A DNA stretch of 64,000 bases from Gammaproteobacteria bacterium (GTDB lineage Bacteria > Pseudomonadota > Gammaproteobacteria > UBA6429 > Thiohalophilaceae): NCBI GenBank assembly GCA_030594815.1, contig JAUVEN010000004.1, positions 1 through 64,000 on the forward strand. Direction: 5' to 3'. The translations under genes and the position numbers were made by a program. The notes under the pieces are model-generated. The model was not told the DNA's origin and ran no database searches. It saw nothing but the letters and a program-made list of their open reading frames with translations. Positions 1 through 9,690 of this stretch are shown piece by piece (position 1 is the stretch's first letter; every line of letters starts with the position of its first letter).

Positions 1-1
1 A

Positions 2-193
2 ACAGTGAGTGTTGAATATGAAGGAATCTTGCCAGATTTATTCCGTGAAGGTCAGGGAATTATTAGTCGCGGTAAATTAAATGCAGGTGGAGTATTTGTT
101 GCCGAAGAAGTTTTAGCAAAGCATGATGAAAATTATATGCCGCCTGAAGTTGCTGAATCATTAAAAAATAAACCCGAACAAGCTAAAAAATAA
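2..193 (+). CDS. ccmE: Cytochrome c maturation haem chaperone CcmE, C-terminal part
   Basis: This is the last 63 codons of CcmE, the periplasmic haem chaperone that passes haem from CcmCD to the CcmFH ligase. The run [16 protein letters not shown] followed by GKL and then [11 protein letters not shown] is the characteristic CcmE OB-fold end, including the conserved HxxxY haem-contact region (H of AKHDENY). The reading frame is open to the left edge, so the gene starts outside the window and the GTG near the edge is an internal valine codon. It is followed 43 bases later by ccmF, the usual gene order. Confidence 0.93.
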   Translation, partial: TVSVEYEGILPDLFREGQGIISRGKLNAGGVFVAEEVLAKHDENYMPPEVAESLKNKPEQAKK

Positions 194-236
194 GCTCGTT
201 AAAAACTAAACCTTAATAAATTAAAGTTGTAATACT

Positions 237-2198
237 ATGATTCCAGAACTTGGTCACTTTGCATTAATCATGGCGCTTGTTATGGCGCTGGTTCAATCCA
301 GTATTCCTGTTATAGGTGCTGCAAAAGGCATTAACAGCTGGATTGCAATGGCTAAACCCATTGCCCGTTTACAATTATTTTTCATGCTGGTTTCCTTTGC
401 TGCTTTGGTTTATGCCTTTGTAGTACATGATTTTTCAGTTGTTTATGTTGCAAGCAATTCAAATACTGCTTTGCCTTTAATCTATCGTATCTCTGCCGTA
501 TGGGGTGCACATGAAGGTTCGTTGTTATTATGGGCTTTAACATTATCGATATGGACGGGTGCCGTTACCGTTTTTAGTCGTAGCATTCCAAAAGATATGC
601 TGGCTCGTGTTATTAGTGTCATGGGTATGGTAAGTGTTGGTTTTTTACTTTTCATGTTGCTGACATCAAACCCGTTTGATCGTTTAGCGATAGCGCCTGT
701 AGAAGGTCGTGATTTAAATCCACTACTACAAGATTTTGGTTTAGCGATACATCCACCGATGTTGTACATGGGTTATGTTGGTTTCTCTGTCGCCTTTGCT
801 TTTGCCATTGCAGCAATGTTAGGCGGTAAGCTGGATGCGGCATGGGCTCGTTGGTCTCGTCCGTGGACAGTTATAGCCTGGATATTTTTAACCTTAGGTA
901 TATCACTAGGTAGTTGGTGGGCATATTACGAACTTGGCTGGGGTGGCTGGTGGTTCTGGGATCCGGTCGAAAATGCATCATTCTTACCCTGGTTGGTCGG
1001 TACTGCATTAATGCATTCGCTGGCGGTCACTGAAAAACGTGGCACCTTTAAAGCGTGGACAGTATTGCTTGCTATTTTTGCCTTCTCATTAAGTTTACTC
1101 GGCACGTTTTTAGTGCGTTCAGGTGTCTTAACCTCTGTGCATGCTTTCGCAACAGATCCCGGGCGTGGTGTCTTTATTTTAATATTCCTGGTGGTGGTAA
1201 TTGGCGGTTCGTTGACGTTGTATGCGTGGCGTGCTCCCAGTATTCGCAGCACTTCAACCTTTGAACTCTTTTCTCGTGAAACGGCATTACTCTTTAATAA
1301 TGTAATATTAGTGGTTGTTGCCGCGAGTATTTTATTAGGTACTTTATATCCATTATTACTAGATGCGTTAGGTGTGGGTAAAATTTCAGTAGGGCCTCCT
1401 TATTTTAATAGCGTATTTGTTCCATTAACGATTCCATTAGCTATCTTGCTTGGCTTTGGTTCATTGATGCGTTGGAAACAAGACAAGCCCGCTCGATTGG
1501 TTAAAGAGTTAGGCCTTTTGTTTGCAATTAGTATTGTTATTGGCAGTTCGTTGCCTTTATTGTTTTCACGTTATGAGTTTGGTGCTGCCATTGGCTTGAT
1601 GTTGGCTATTTGGATAACGCTCTCAACACTGAAAGGATTACGTTTACGGCTTGCAAATAAAGATTGGTCACTACAATCTTTGAAAAGTATCCCCCGAAGC
1701 TTTTATGGCATGAGTATCGCGCATATAGGTGTGGCAGTATTTATCGTTGGCATTACCTTAACCTCTATTTACAGTGAAGAAAAAGATGTACGCATGGAGC
1801 CGGGAGAGCAGTTTGTCTTAAACGGTTACAGCTTTGAATTTAAAGGTGCAAGCTCGGTTCCAGGTCCAAATTACATTGCGCAAAAAGGCCATCTAACCGT
1901 TAGTAAAGATGGGCAAGTTGTCGCGACCATGTATCCTGAGAAACGTGTTTACCGGGTACAGCGTAATCCGATGACAGAAGCGGCTATTGATGCGGGCATT
2001 ACGCGTGATTTATTTATTGCCCTGGGCGAGCCACGTGGTGCAGATGGCGCATGGAGTTTACGACTTTATGTGAAACCGTTTATTCGCTGGATATGGCTGG
2101 GAACAATCATTATGGCATTGGGTGGTTTACTTGCGGCAACCGATCGACGCTATCGTGCGGCAGCTAGAAAATCTTCAGATAAAGAGGTTGTTGCATGA
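237..2198 (+). CDS. ccmF: Haem lyase subunit CcmF
   Basis: CcmF is the large integral membrane subunit of the system I cytochrome c haem ligase. It takes haem from holo-CcmE and attaches it to apocytochromes on the periplasmic side. The 653-residue length is typical. The protein is almost entirely hydrophobic helices, and the tryptophan-rich WWD motif (GWGGWWFWDPVEN, about residues 232-244) that holds haem is intact. A periplasmic region of about 100 residues precedes the last membrane helix. The gene begins with ATG and its stop overlaps the ccmG start (ATGA), indicating translational coupling. The locus supplies haem attachment for the many c-type cytochromes encoded downstream. Confidence 0.97.
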   Translation: MIPELGHFALIMALVMALVQSSIPVIGAAKGINSWIAMAKPIARLQLFFMLVSFAALVYAFVVHDFSVVYVASNSNTALPLIYRISAVWGAHEGSLLLWALTLSIWTGAVTVFSRSIPKDMLARVISVMGMVSVGFLLFMLLTSNPFDRLAIAPVEGRDLNPLLQDFGLAIHPPMLYMGYVGFSVAFAFAIAAMLGGKLDAAWARWSRPWTVIAWIFLTLGISLGSWWAYYELGWGGWWFWDPVENASFLPWLVGTALMHSLAVTEKRGTFKAWTVLLAIFAFSLSLLGTFLVRSGVLTSVHAFATDPGRGVFILIFLVVVIGGSLTLYAWRAPSIRSTSTFELFSRETALLFNNVILVVVAASILLGTLYPLLLDALGVGKISVGPPYFNSVFVPLTIPLAILLGFGSLMRWKQDKPARLVKELGLLFAISIVIGSSLPLLFSRYEFGAAIGLMLAIWITLSTLKGLRLRLANKDWSLQSLKSIPRSFYGMSIAHIGVAVFIVGITLTSIYSEEKDVRMEPGEQFVLNGYSFEFKGASSVPGPNYIAQKGHLTVSKDGQVVATMYPEKRVYRVQRNPMTEAAIDAGITRDLFIALGEPRGADGAWSLRLYVKPFIRWIWLGTIIMALGGLLAATDRRYRAAARKSSDKEVVA

Positions 2199-2722
2199 AC
2201 CGCGCTCTAATCCCTTTAATGGCTTTTATCGTACTCGTTGTTTTTTTAGGTATTGGTTTAACTAAAGATCCTCGTAAATTGCCTTCACCTTTTATTGGTA
2301 AAACAGCCCCGGCTTTTACTCTGCCGTTATTACATGAGTTAGATAAAAAATTCTCACCAAAATCTATGTTGGGTAAAGTCTGGATTTTGAATGTGTGGGC
2401 TTCATGGTGTGTCTCATGTCGCGCTGAACATCATGTTCTAAATAGCATGATTAAAACGAATAAGGTTAATTTAATCGGTCTGAATTATAAAGATGAAGTG
2501 GCCGATGCGCGTCGCTGGTTGGGTCGTTATGGTGATCCATATCAATTAAGTGTAAGTGATGTTGAAGGTTTAATCGGTATCGAATGGGGCGTTTATGGTG
2601 TACCTGAAACTTTTGTTATTGATAAAAAAGGCATTGTACGTTTAAAACATACCGGGCCTGTTTCAAATAAAGATGTAATGGAAGAAATTATTCCATTAGT
2701 TAAAAAGTTGGAGATGGAATAA
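2195..2722 (+). CDS. ccmG: Thiol:disulfide interchange protein CcmG (DsbE)
   Basis: This is a periplasmic thioredoxin-fold reductant of system I, anchored by a single N-terminal membrane helix (about residues 5-22). It keeps the CXXCH cysteines of apocytochromes and CcmH reduced before haem ligation. The active site is WASWCVSC with cysteines 72 and 75. The cis-proline loop is visible as GVPETFVIDKKG, and the family length (about 175 aa) is normal. It overlaps ccmF by four bases and ccmH by one base (TAATG), so the ccm genes are tightly coupled. Confidence 0.96.
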   Translation: MNRALIPLMAFIVLVVFLGIGLTKDPRKLPSPFIGKTAPAFTLPLLHELDKKFSPKSMLGKVWILNVWASWCVSCRAEHHVLNSMIKTNKVNLIGLNYKDEVADARRWLGRYGDPYQLSVSDVEGLIGIEWGVYGVPETFVIDKKGIVRLKHTGPVSNKDVMEEIIPLVKKLEME

Positions 2723-3192
2723 TGAAAGTCTTTATGATTGTTTTCTCTTTGCTTGTTTTATTAAACCCTTCTATCTACGCTGCTGTAGAAGTTAAAACGT
2801 TTGAAACTCCGCAACAAGAGCTGCGTTATAAAAAGCTCATTGAAGAGCTTCGTTGCCTGGTTTGTCAAAATCAAAACCTTGCAGGATCAGATGCAGGACT
2901 AGCGCAGGATTTACGTAAACAAGTATATAAAATGATCAGCGCGGGCAATAGTGATGAAGAGATCCTTGATTTCATGGTGACGCGTTATGGTGATTTTGTT
3001 TTATATCGACCACCTTTTAAAGCAGCAACATTTCTTTTGTGGGTCGGCCCTTTTATTATTTTTGCAATAGCTTTGCTGGTGTTGATACGCTTTATTCGTC
3101 AACGTAAAAATATTGTTGTAACAACACTTACCAATAACGACAAAGAGAAGTTAAAACAGTTATTGGATGAAGATAAGGAACAGGATAAATGA
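2722..3192 (+). CDS. ccmH: Cytochrome c maturation protein CcmH (thiol-disulfide subunit)
   Basis: CcmH is an apocytochrome thioreductant. It has a signal sequence (about residues 1-20), a short periplasmic three-helix domain with the diagnostic LRCLVCQ motif (cysteines 45 and 48), and a C-terminal membrane helix (about 104-123). At 156 residues it is the short CcmH form, with the TPR part encoded separately as ccmI directly downstream. The start is the A of the ccmG stop (TAATG) and its stop overlaps ccmI (ATGA). Confidence 0.96.
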   Translation: MKVFMIVFSLLVLLNPSIYAAVEVKTFETPQQELRYKKLIEELRCLVCQNQNLAGSDAGLAQDLRKQVYKMISAGNSDEEILDFMVTRYGDFVLYRPPFKAATFLLWVGPFIIFAIALLVLIRFIRQRKNIVVTTLTNNDKEKLKQLLDEDKEQDK

Positions 3193-4451
3193 TCGCTTTT
3201 TGGGTTTTAGCTATTGCTATGGTCGCCGTAGCATTGTTTTTTTTATTGCGACCTTTAGGGCTTGATATTGATAGTAGTGATGCCGATCGTACAGAACAAA
3301 ATATCGGTATAGCTAAAGAACGCCTTAATGAGCTGAAGTCAGAATTGGAGCAGGGCGTTATTAGTCAAGCTCAATATGAGCAAACTCGACAGGAACTTGA
3401 ACAATCATTATTAAATGATATTGAACAAGAGCCAGCAGAAAGTTCCTATATAGAAACAAATTCAGCGAATAATCGTTCTATACGTTTAGTTCTGATGTTT
3501 AGTGTTCCCGTTTTAGCCGTAAGTTTATATATCTATTTAGGGGCACCTGAATTACTGGATGGCGCTGAACAACAGGCTGCAGCTCCTGCAGGACATACCT
3601 CTTCGGAGCAGACCAACTTAGGTAGCGTTGAGGAAATGGTTGAAAAACTTGCTGCTCGAATGAAAGAGAAGCCGGATGATGCTGAAGGCTGGTTTATGCT
3701 TGGTCGTACTTATATGTCATTAAATCGATATGAAGAAGCCGTTGCCGCATTAGAAAAAACGAATGAATTAGTACCCAACAATCCTGCGGTTATGTTGCGC
3801 TATGCTGATGCATTAACCATGTTACGTGGCGGGCAAATGAATGGAAAACCCTTCGAATTAATTAAAAAAGCAGTTGCGATAAAGCCGGATGATCCTACTG
3901 GATTATGGTTGTTGGGAATGGGCTATGAAGAGCAAGGTGAATATCAAAAAGCAATTTCTTATTGGAACCTGTTACTGCCATTACTTAAAGATGATAAATC
4001 AATTAATGAAGTAACCCGCTTGATTCAGCAAGCCAAACGAAAATCAGGTGTTGCTGTTACTGATAATTCAAAGCCACAGGTTAAGCCTGTTGAGAAAACC
4101 ACGTTAAAAAAACTAACGGTTAAGGTGAGCATTGATAAAAGTATGTTAAAATATGTGTCTGACAATGATCTCGTTTTCATTTTTGCCAGGGCATTAAAAG
4201 GCCCGCCAATGCCACTTGCCGTCGTGCGTAAACAAGTTAAAGATTTACCCGTAGAAGTGACGCTTGATGATTCGATGGCTATGATGCCAAATATGAAAAT
4301 ATCCAGCTTTGAAAAAGTTCACGTCGTTGCTCGTGTATCAAAGTCAGGTAGTGCAATGCCGCAATCGGGTGATTTAGAAAGTGAGGCGCATGAAGCGCGT
4401 GCCGGACAAAAAGAAAAAATAAAACTAACGATAAGTAAATCTATACCTTAA
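3189..4451 (+). CDS. ccmI: Apocytochrome chaperone CcmI (TPR protein)
   Basis: CcmI is a membrane-anchored chaperone that binds the C-termini of apocytochromes c and presents them to CcmFH. The N-terminus has two membrane helices (about residues 1-20 and 98-117) separated by a coiled-coil cytoplasmic segment. These are followed by a TPR region (about 160-275, with the motif GWFMLGRTYMSLNRYEEA) and a C-terminal periplasmic beta domain of about 100 residues, as in the long CcmI/CycH forms. It is the last gene of the ccm run; the next gene is convergent and starts on the other strand ten bases after the stop. Confidence 0.93.
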   Translation: MIAFWVLAIAMVAVALFFLLRPLGLDIDSSDADRTEQNIGIAKERLNELKSELEQGVISQAQYEQTRQELEQSLLNDIEQEPAESSYIETNSANNRSIRLVLMFSVPVLAVSLYIYLGAPELLDGAEQQAAAPAGHTSSEQTNLGSVEEMVEKLAARMKEKPDDAEGWFMLGRTYMSLNRYEEAVAALEKTNELVPNNPAVMLRYADALTMLRGGQMNGKPFELIKKAVAIKPDDPTGLWLLGMGYEEQGEYQKAISYWNLLLPLLKDDKSINEVTRLIQQAKRKSGVAVTDNSKPQVKPVEKTTLKKLTVKVSIDKSMLKYVSDNDLVFIFARALKGPPMPLAVVRKQVKDLPVEVTLDDSMAMMPNMKISSFEKVHVVARVSKSGSAMPQSGDLESEAHEARAGQKEKIKLTISKSIP

Positions 4452-4460
4452 TCTTAATGA

Positions 4461-4712
4461 TTATAATTCTAATGTCTGAATTAGTTTTTCAGCTGCCTGT
4501 TCATCAGGATGGCCGACGGCAATAACTTTATTGTTAACGATTAAGGCAGGAAAGGATTTTACATTTAGTTTTTCTGCCAGTTCTTTGCCGATATTGTCGG
4601 TTAAATCATGAATTTCAAATTCTATATCATGCCTTGAACAGCTATCTTGCCATATATTTTGAGTCGCAATACATGATGAGTAAGGGCCTGCTAATATTAA
4701 AACTGCTTTCAT
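4461..4712 (-). CDS. Small thioredoxin-fold protein
   Basis: An 83-residue protein with a thioredoxin/glutaredoxin-like layout: an N-terminal beta strand (KAVLILAG), cysteine 14 in the loop GPYSSC, a second cysteine at residue 25, and the cis-proline strand SFPALIVNNKVI. The standard CxxC is replaced by PYSSC with only one cysteine in the loop, so it may act as a monothiol protein or pair C14 with C25. It has no signal peptide and is probably cytoplasmic. It is divergent from the dnr gene, and the Dnr-type box between them could serve both. I do not know a specific function. Confidence 0.7.
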   Translation of the reverse strand: MKAVLILAGPYSSCIATQNIWQDSCSRHDIEFEIHDLTDNIGKELAEKLNVKSFPALIVNNKVIAVGHPDEQAAEKLIQTLEL

Positions 4713-4782
4713 CGGATAAGAAAATCCTATATTCTTAGTGAGGACTAACTACGCAGTGTAGAGTTCCAGGGTGCTTAACTCA

Positions 4783-4796
4783 TTGACTAAGGTCAA
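4783..4796. promoter_or_regulatory. Dnr/Fnr-type operator upstream of dnr
   Basis: A perfect palindrome TTGAC-TAAG-GTCAA lies between the thioredoxin-fold gene and dnr, 42 bases before the dnr ATG. It matches the Fnr/Dnr consensus TTGAT-N4-ATCAA with the C/G variation common in Dnr/Nnr boxes. It may give autoregulation of dnr or control of the divergent gene. No convincing -10 element follows at the class II spacing on the dnr side. Confidence 0.7.
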
Positions 4797-4838
4797 GAAT
4801 AATAAATAGAAAAATGAAGGGTTAAAAAAAATAAGGTT

Positions 4839-5522
4839 ATGGAGAATAATCATATTGCGAGAGATGAGCTCCATCAAATAGCCTTGTTTGCGGCACTGGA
4901 TGATCAACAGCTTGCCAGTGTTTTAAAATTCAGCAAGGCTATTTCCTTAGGTGCCAGGAAAATATTGTTCGAGAAAGGTACACCGGCCGAACATTTTTAT
5001 CTTTTAAAATCTGGACAGGTGAAGCTGTATTGTTTGTCGGCAGAAGGTGATGAAAAAGTCATCGAAATTATTAATCCTTCACAGACTTTCGCTGAGGCAA
5101 TTATGTTTATGCCTAAGCATAATTATCCTGTCTGTGCCGAAGCCATAAAAGATAGCGAGTTGTATAGCTTTGATATGAAGCAGTTTCGAGATTTGCTCGA
5201 AAATTCCAAAGAGACTTGTTTTAGATTATTGGCAATAATGGGGCGACAGCTTCATGGAAAAATTACAGATATTGATAACCTGACTCTTCACAATGCAACT
5301 TATCGTTTAGTGGTTTATTTACTAGAGCAACTGCCAGAAGGTGCGATAACCTTATCTTCTATTCACTTAGGTGCGACTAAATCTATTATTGCATCTCGAT
5401 TATCAATAAAACCTGAAACGTTCTCACGTATCTTGTTACGCATGAGTAAGCAATGTCTCATTGAAGTACATGGTAATGATATTACCCTGCTTGATGTTAA
5501 GGGGCTTCGCGAGTTGCTCTGA
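4839..5522 (+). CDS. dnr: Crp/Fnr-family regulator, Dnr/NnrR type
   Basis: A 227-residue Crp-Fnr regulator with an N-terminal cyclic-nucleotide-binding-like beta roll (about residues 15-130), a dimerisation helix and a C-terminal winged HTH (recognition region KSIIASRLSIKPETFSRIL). It lacks the N-terminal cysteine cluster of oxygen-sensing Fnr; the four cysteines present are scattered. The SAEGDEKVIEII and TFAEAIMF segments are typical of Dnr, the NO-responsive (haem-based) activator of nor and nir genes in pseudomonads. It sits directly upstream of norCB and among five matching operators, which supports control of denitrification. NO sensing is inferred from family and context. Confidence 0.88.
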   Translation: MENNHIARDELHQIALFAALDDQQLASVLKFSKAISLGARKILFEKGTPAEHFYLLKSGQVKLYCLSAEGDEKVIEIINPSQTFAEAIMFMPKHNYPVCAEAIKDSELYSFDMKQFRDLLENSKETCFRLLAIMGRQLHGKITDIDNLTLHNATYRLVVYLLEQLPEGAITLSSIHLGATKSIIASRLSIKPETFSRILLRMSKQCLIEVHGNDITLLDVKGLRELL

Positions 5523-5585
5523 TTTAATAAAAACTTCTTTCTTAATCAGTATTATTTCTTTCTTTATCCTTTGTCTTGCTTTATC

Positions 5586-5599
5586 TTGATATAAGTCAA
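5586..5599. promoter_or_regulatory. Dnr/Fnr-type operator upstream of norCB
   Basis: TTGAT-ATAA-GTCAA is centred about 73 bases before the norC ATG, in the gap after dnr. A TGAAAT element about 30 bases downstream of the centre is a plausible -10 for a class II (centre at -41.5) promoter. NO-dependent activation of norCB by the adjacent Dnr-like protein is the expected use. Confidence 0.8.
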
Positions 5600-5665
5600 T
5601 GTTATTAGTTGGTGTCTGTGTGAAATTCAACTTTAATTATTTCAAGAATAAGGGGAGCTCTCGTT

Positions 5666-7497
<1,832 letters not shown>

Positions 7498-7520
7498 ACC
7501 AGCCACGCTACTTAATTAAC

Positions 7521-7558
7521 CCGGAGTCTGTACAAACAGGCTCCGGAGTTAGTTTTTT
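7521..7558 (+). terminator. Rho-independent terminator between norB and norE
   Basis: An 11-base stem (CCGGAGTCTGT / ACAGGCTCCGG, one G-T pair) with loop ACAA is followed by TTTTTT. The T run touches the norE ATG. The GGAG in the right arm (7545-7548) is also the only ribosome-binding candidate for norE, so termination and norE translation share sequence. It probably makes norEFQD expression lower than norCB. Confidence 0.85.
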
Positions 7559-8137
7559 ATGACTCAATCACATACTAAAATTAGTCAATATCCTCCAGGT
7601 GATTTCGCTATCTGGATATTTATCTACGCAGAACTACTCGTATTTGGAATTTTCTTTTTATCTTATGCCTTTGCACGTAGTCAGAATGTAGAGTTATTTA
7701 ATGAATCACAATTGAATTTAAATCGTATCAGTGGTGCTATTAATACACTGATACTCATTACCAGCAGTTATTTTGTAGTCCGAGCTGTTGCGGCAATACG
7801 TGAAAACAAATCTTTGTTATGCGCCAGATGGTTGTTGGCAGCAATCGTATTAGCAAGCGCTTTTATTGGTATTAAACTTTTTGAATTTATTAGTATATAT
7901 TCAGAAGGTATTTCACTCAGTACTAATGATTTTTATATGTTTTATTTATCGATGACTTTTTTTCATTTTATGCATGTCATTATGGGCATGGTGATTTTGA
8001 TCGCTGTTATGCTAAAAGCAAAACAAGGTGGTTATTCTAACGAGGACCATACTGGAGTAGAAACAGGTGCGTCATACTGGCATATGGTAGATTTGGTCTG
8101 GATTATTTTATTTCCATTAGTTTATGTTATGCGATGA
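7559..8137 (+). CDS. norE: NorE, cytochrome c oxidase subunit III-like protein
   Basis: A 192-residue membrane protein of the haem-copper oxidase subunit III family with about five helices. The segments FAIWIFIYAELLVFGIFF at the start and SMTFFHFMHVIMGM later are typical of NorE. NorE is an accessory protein that supports full cNor activity but is not a core subunit. The start lies immediately after a terminator T-run, with its likely ribosome site inside the terminator stem. It is followed by norF after 33 bases. Confidence 0.92.
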   Translation: MTQSHTKISQYPPGDFAIWIFIYAELLVFGIFFLSYAFARSQNVELFNESQLNLNRISGAINTLILITSSYFVVRAVAAIRENKSLLCARWLLAAIVLASAFIGIKLFEFISIYSEGISLSTNDFYMFYLSMTFFHFMHVIMGMVILIAVMLKAKQGGYSNEDHTGVETGASYWHMVDLVWIILFPLVYVMR

Positions 8138-8170
8138 TGTATTTATAATTATTTAAACTAGAATAATAAG

Positions 8171-8455
8171 ATGGATAAAACAACGACAACAAAATCAAAT
8201 TTACGTCCTTGTACCTGGGTATGGTTAACGCTAATGGTATTAACATTAGCGGTATTGACCGTCGGGCAGATGGGCTTGGGTGGTGTAACCATTGTTGCGT
8301 TACTGCTCGTTTCAACATTAGTAAAAACACATATCGTTGCCGACTATTTTATGGGGCTAAAACAGGGGCGATTATTGTGGCGAATGATAATAATTGTCTA
8401 TTTATGGATTATTGTTTCAATGATTGGACTGGCATATTGGTTAGGTATTTCATAG
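8171..8455 (+). CDS. norF: NorF-like small membrane protein
   Basis: A 94-residue hydrophobic protein with three predicted membrane segments, resembling NorF and cytochrome oxidase subunit IV-type proteins (the strand THIVADYFMGLKQ followed by LLWRMIII is typical). It sits between norE and norQ as in other nor clusters. It probably helps assemble or stabilise NO reductase. An overlapping reading frame in the same stretch gives no plausible protein. Confidence 0.82.
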   Translation: MDKTTTTKSNLRPCTWVWLTLMVLTLAVLTVGQMGLGGVTIVALLLVSTLVKTHIVADYFMGLKQGRLLWRMIIIVYLWIIVSMIGLAYWLGIS

Positions 8456-8465
8456 GAGATGTTTG

Positions 8466-9287
8466 ATGACTAACTCGGTACAAGATGTAAGCCTGGTATC
8501 AGAAGAAGAGGATAGCCCGTTTTATTTATCAAGCGGTAATGAAGAGGCTTTGTTTGAATTTGCCTGGAACAACCAGTTACCTCTTTTAATCAAAGGGCCA
8601 ACCGGTTGTGGTAAGACGCGTTTTATTCGGCATATGGCGAACAAATTAAATCGACCACTTTATACCGTTGCATGTCATGATGATCTGACTGCGGCTGATC
8701 TGGTCGGACGTCATCTTATCGGCGAAGGTTCAACTTACTGGGTGGATGGGCCGCTAACAAAAGCGGTACGTGAAGGTGGTATTTGTTATCTGGATGAGAT
8801 TGTAGAAGCACGTAAAGATACCACTGTTGTTTTACACCCCCTTTCAGATGACAGACGTATCTTGCCAATAGAACGTACCGGTGAAACCCTGAAAGCACCA
8901 CCAGGATTTATGCTGGTAGTATCTTATAATCCGGGTTATCAGAATTTGTTGAAAGGGATGAAGCCGAGTACGCGACAACGCTTTGTTTCAATGCGTTTTT
9001 CTTACCCGTCAGCTAAAAAAGAACGGGAAATTGTATTGGCAGAAACAGGTATTGAAGAACATCGCGCCAAGCAACTTGTGTCCTTAGCGCATGCGTTACG
9101 TGCATTAAAGGACCATGATTTAGAAGAAAGTGCCAGTACACGACTATTGATTTATACCGCTACACTCATTGCCGGTGGTTTCGATCCTGTTGAAGCATGT
9201 CGTGCAGCATTGATAGAACCATTAACAGATGATGAAGAAACCGTAGATGCTCTAATGGAAGTTGTATATGCAACGTTCGGACGCTGA
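8466..9287 (+). CDS. norQ: NorQ, MoxR/CbbQ-type AAA+ ATPase
   Basis: NorQ is a hexameric AAA+ ATPase that works with the VWA protein NorD to insert the non-haem iron (FeB) into NorB. Walker A is GPTGCGKT (residues 44-51) and Walker B is ICYLDEI, followed by a sensor region (VVSYNPGYQ) and the CbbQ C-terminal domain (STRLLIYTATLIAGG). I take the ATG at 8466 because AGGAG ends seven bases before it; an in-frame TTG one codon earlier is less likely. Its 3' end overlaps the next gene. Confidence 0.95.
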   Translation: MTNSVQDVSLVSEEEDSPFYLSSGNEEALFEFAWNNQLPLLIKGPTGCGKTRFIRHMANKLNRPLYTVACHDDLTAADLVGRHLIGEGSTYWVDGPLTKAVREGGICYLDEIVEARKDTTVVLHPLSDDRRILPIERTGETLKAPPGFMLVVSYNPGYQNLLKGMKPSTRQRFVSMRFSYPSAKKEREIVLAETGIEEHRAKQLVSLAHALRALKDHDLEESASTRLLIYTATLIAGGFDPVEACRAALIEPLTDDEETVDALMEVVYATFGR

Positions 9288-9690
9288 CAATAATTTATCT
9301 GATTCTGACGAGACTCAACCCGGTCAGGCTTTGGCCGTGGTTGCAGAATCCTGTTTCCTGTTAAACCTGATTTTTCTTCCAGTTATTGGATTTATTATTT
9401 TAACAGTTTTATATTTTCGTTATCGTAATAACGCACCATCATTAGCACGTTGTCATTTACGTCAAACTTTTAACGCCAGTATATGGGCCGGCATTATGCT
9501 GGTATTAGTGAATGGCCTGATTATTTTATTCGGTGGTTATGATTCCCCTTCTGTCTGGGTTATTGTCATCCTGTATTTAACATCTTTTCATGCTGCTTTT
9601 ATTATGTATGGCACCTTTGGTTTAACACGAGCAATGAATGGACAGCATTATCATTACCCATTAATAGGACGAGAGTGTAAAGAGCAGTAA
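9268..9690 (+). CDS. Three-helix membrane protein of the nor cluster
   Basis: A 140-residue protein with an acidic N-terminus and three hydrophobic helices (about residues 27-48, 67-88 and 95-118), of a Tic20/DUF4870-like appearance (ARCHLRQTFNASIWA is the type of motif seen there). It starts inside the end of norQ; the ATG at 9268 is preceded by GGAAG. Its stop directly abuts the ATG of the following polyferredoxin gene. Placement between norQ and norD suggests a role in NO reductase assembly or in its membrane environment, but I cannot assign a function. Confidence 0.75.
   Translation: MQRSDADNNLSDSDETQPGQALAVVAESCFLLNLIFLPVIGFIILTVLYFRYRNNAPSLARCHLRQTFNASIWAGIMLVLVNGLIILFGGYDSPSVWVIVILYLTSFHAAFIMYGTFGLTRAMNGQHYHYPLIGRECKEQ

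Noticed and set aside
8209-8466. Overlapping frame across norF
   Set aside because: The product lacks helices and any family features, whereas the 8171 frame gives a normal NorF-like membrane protein.
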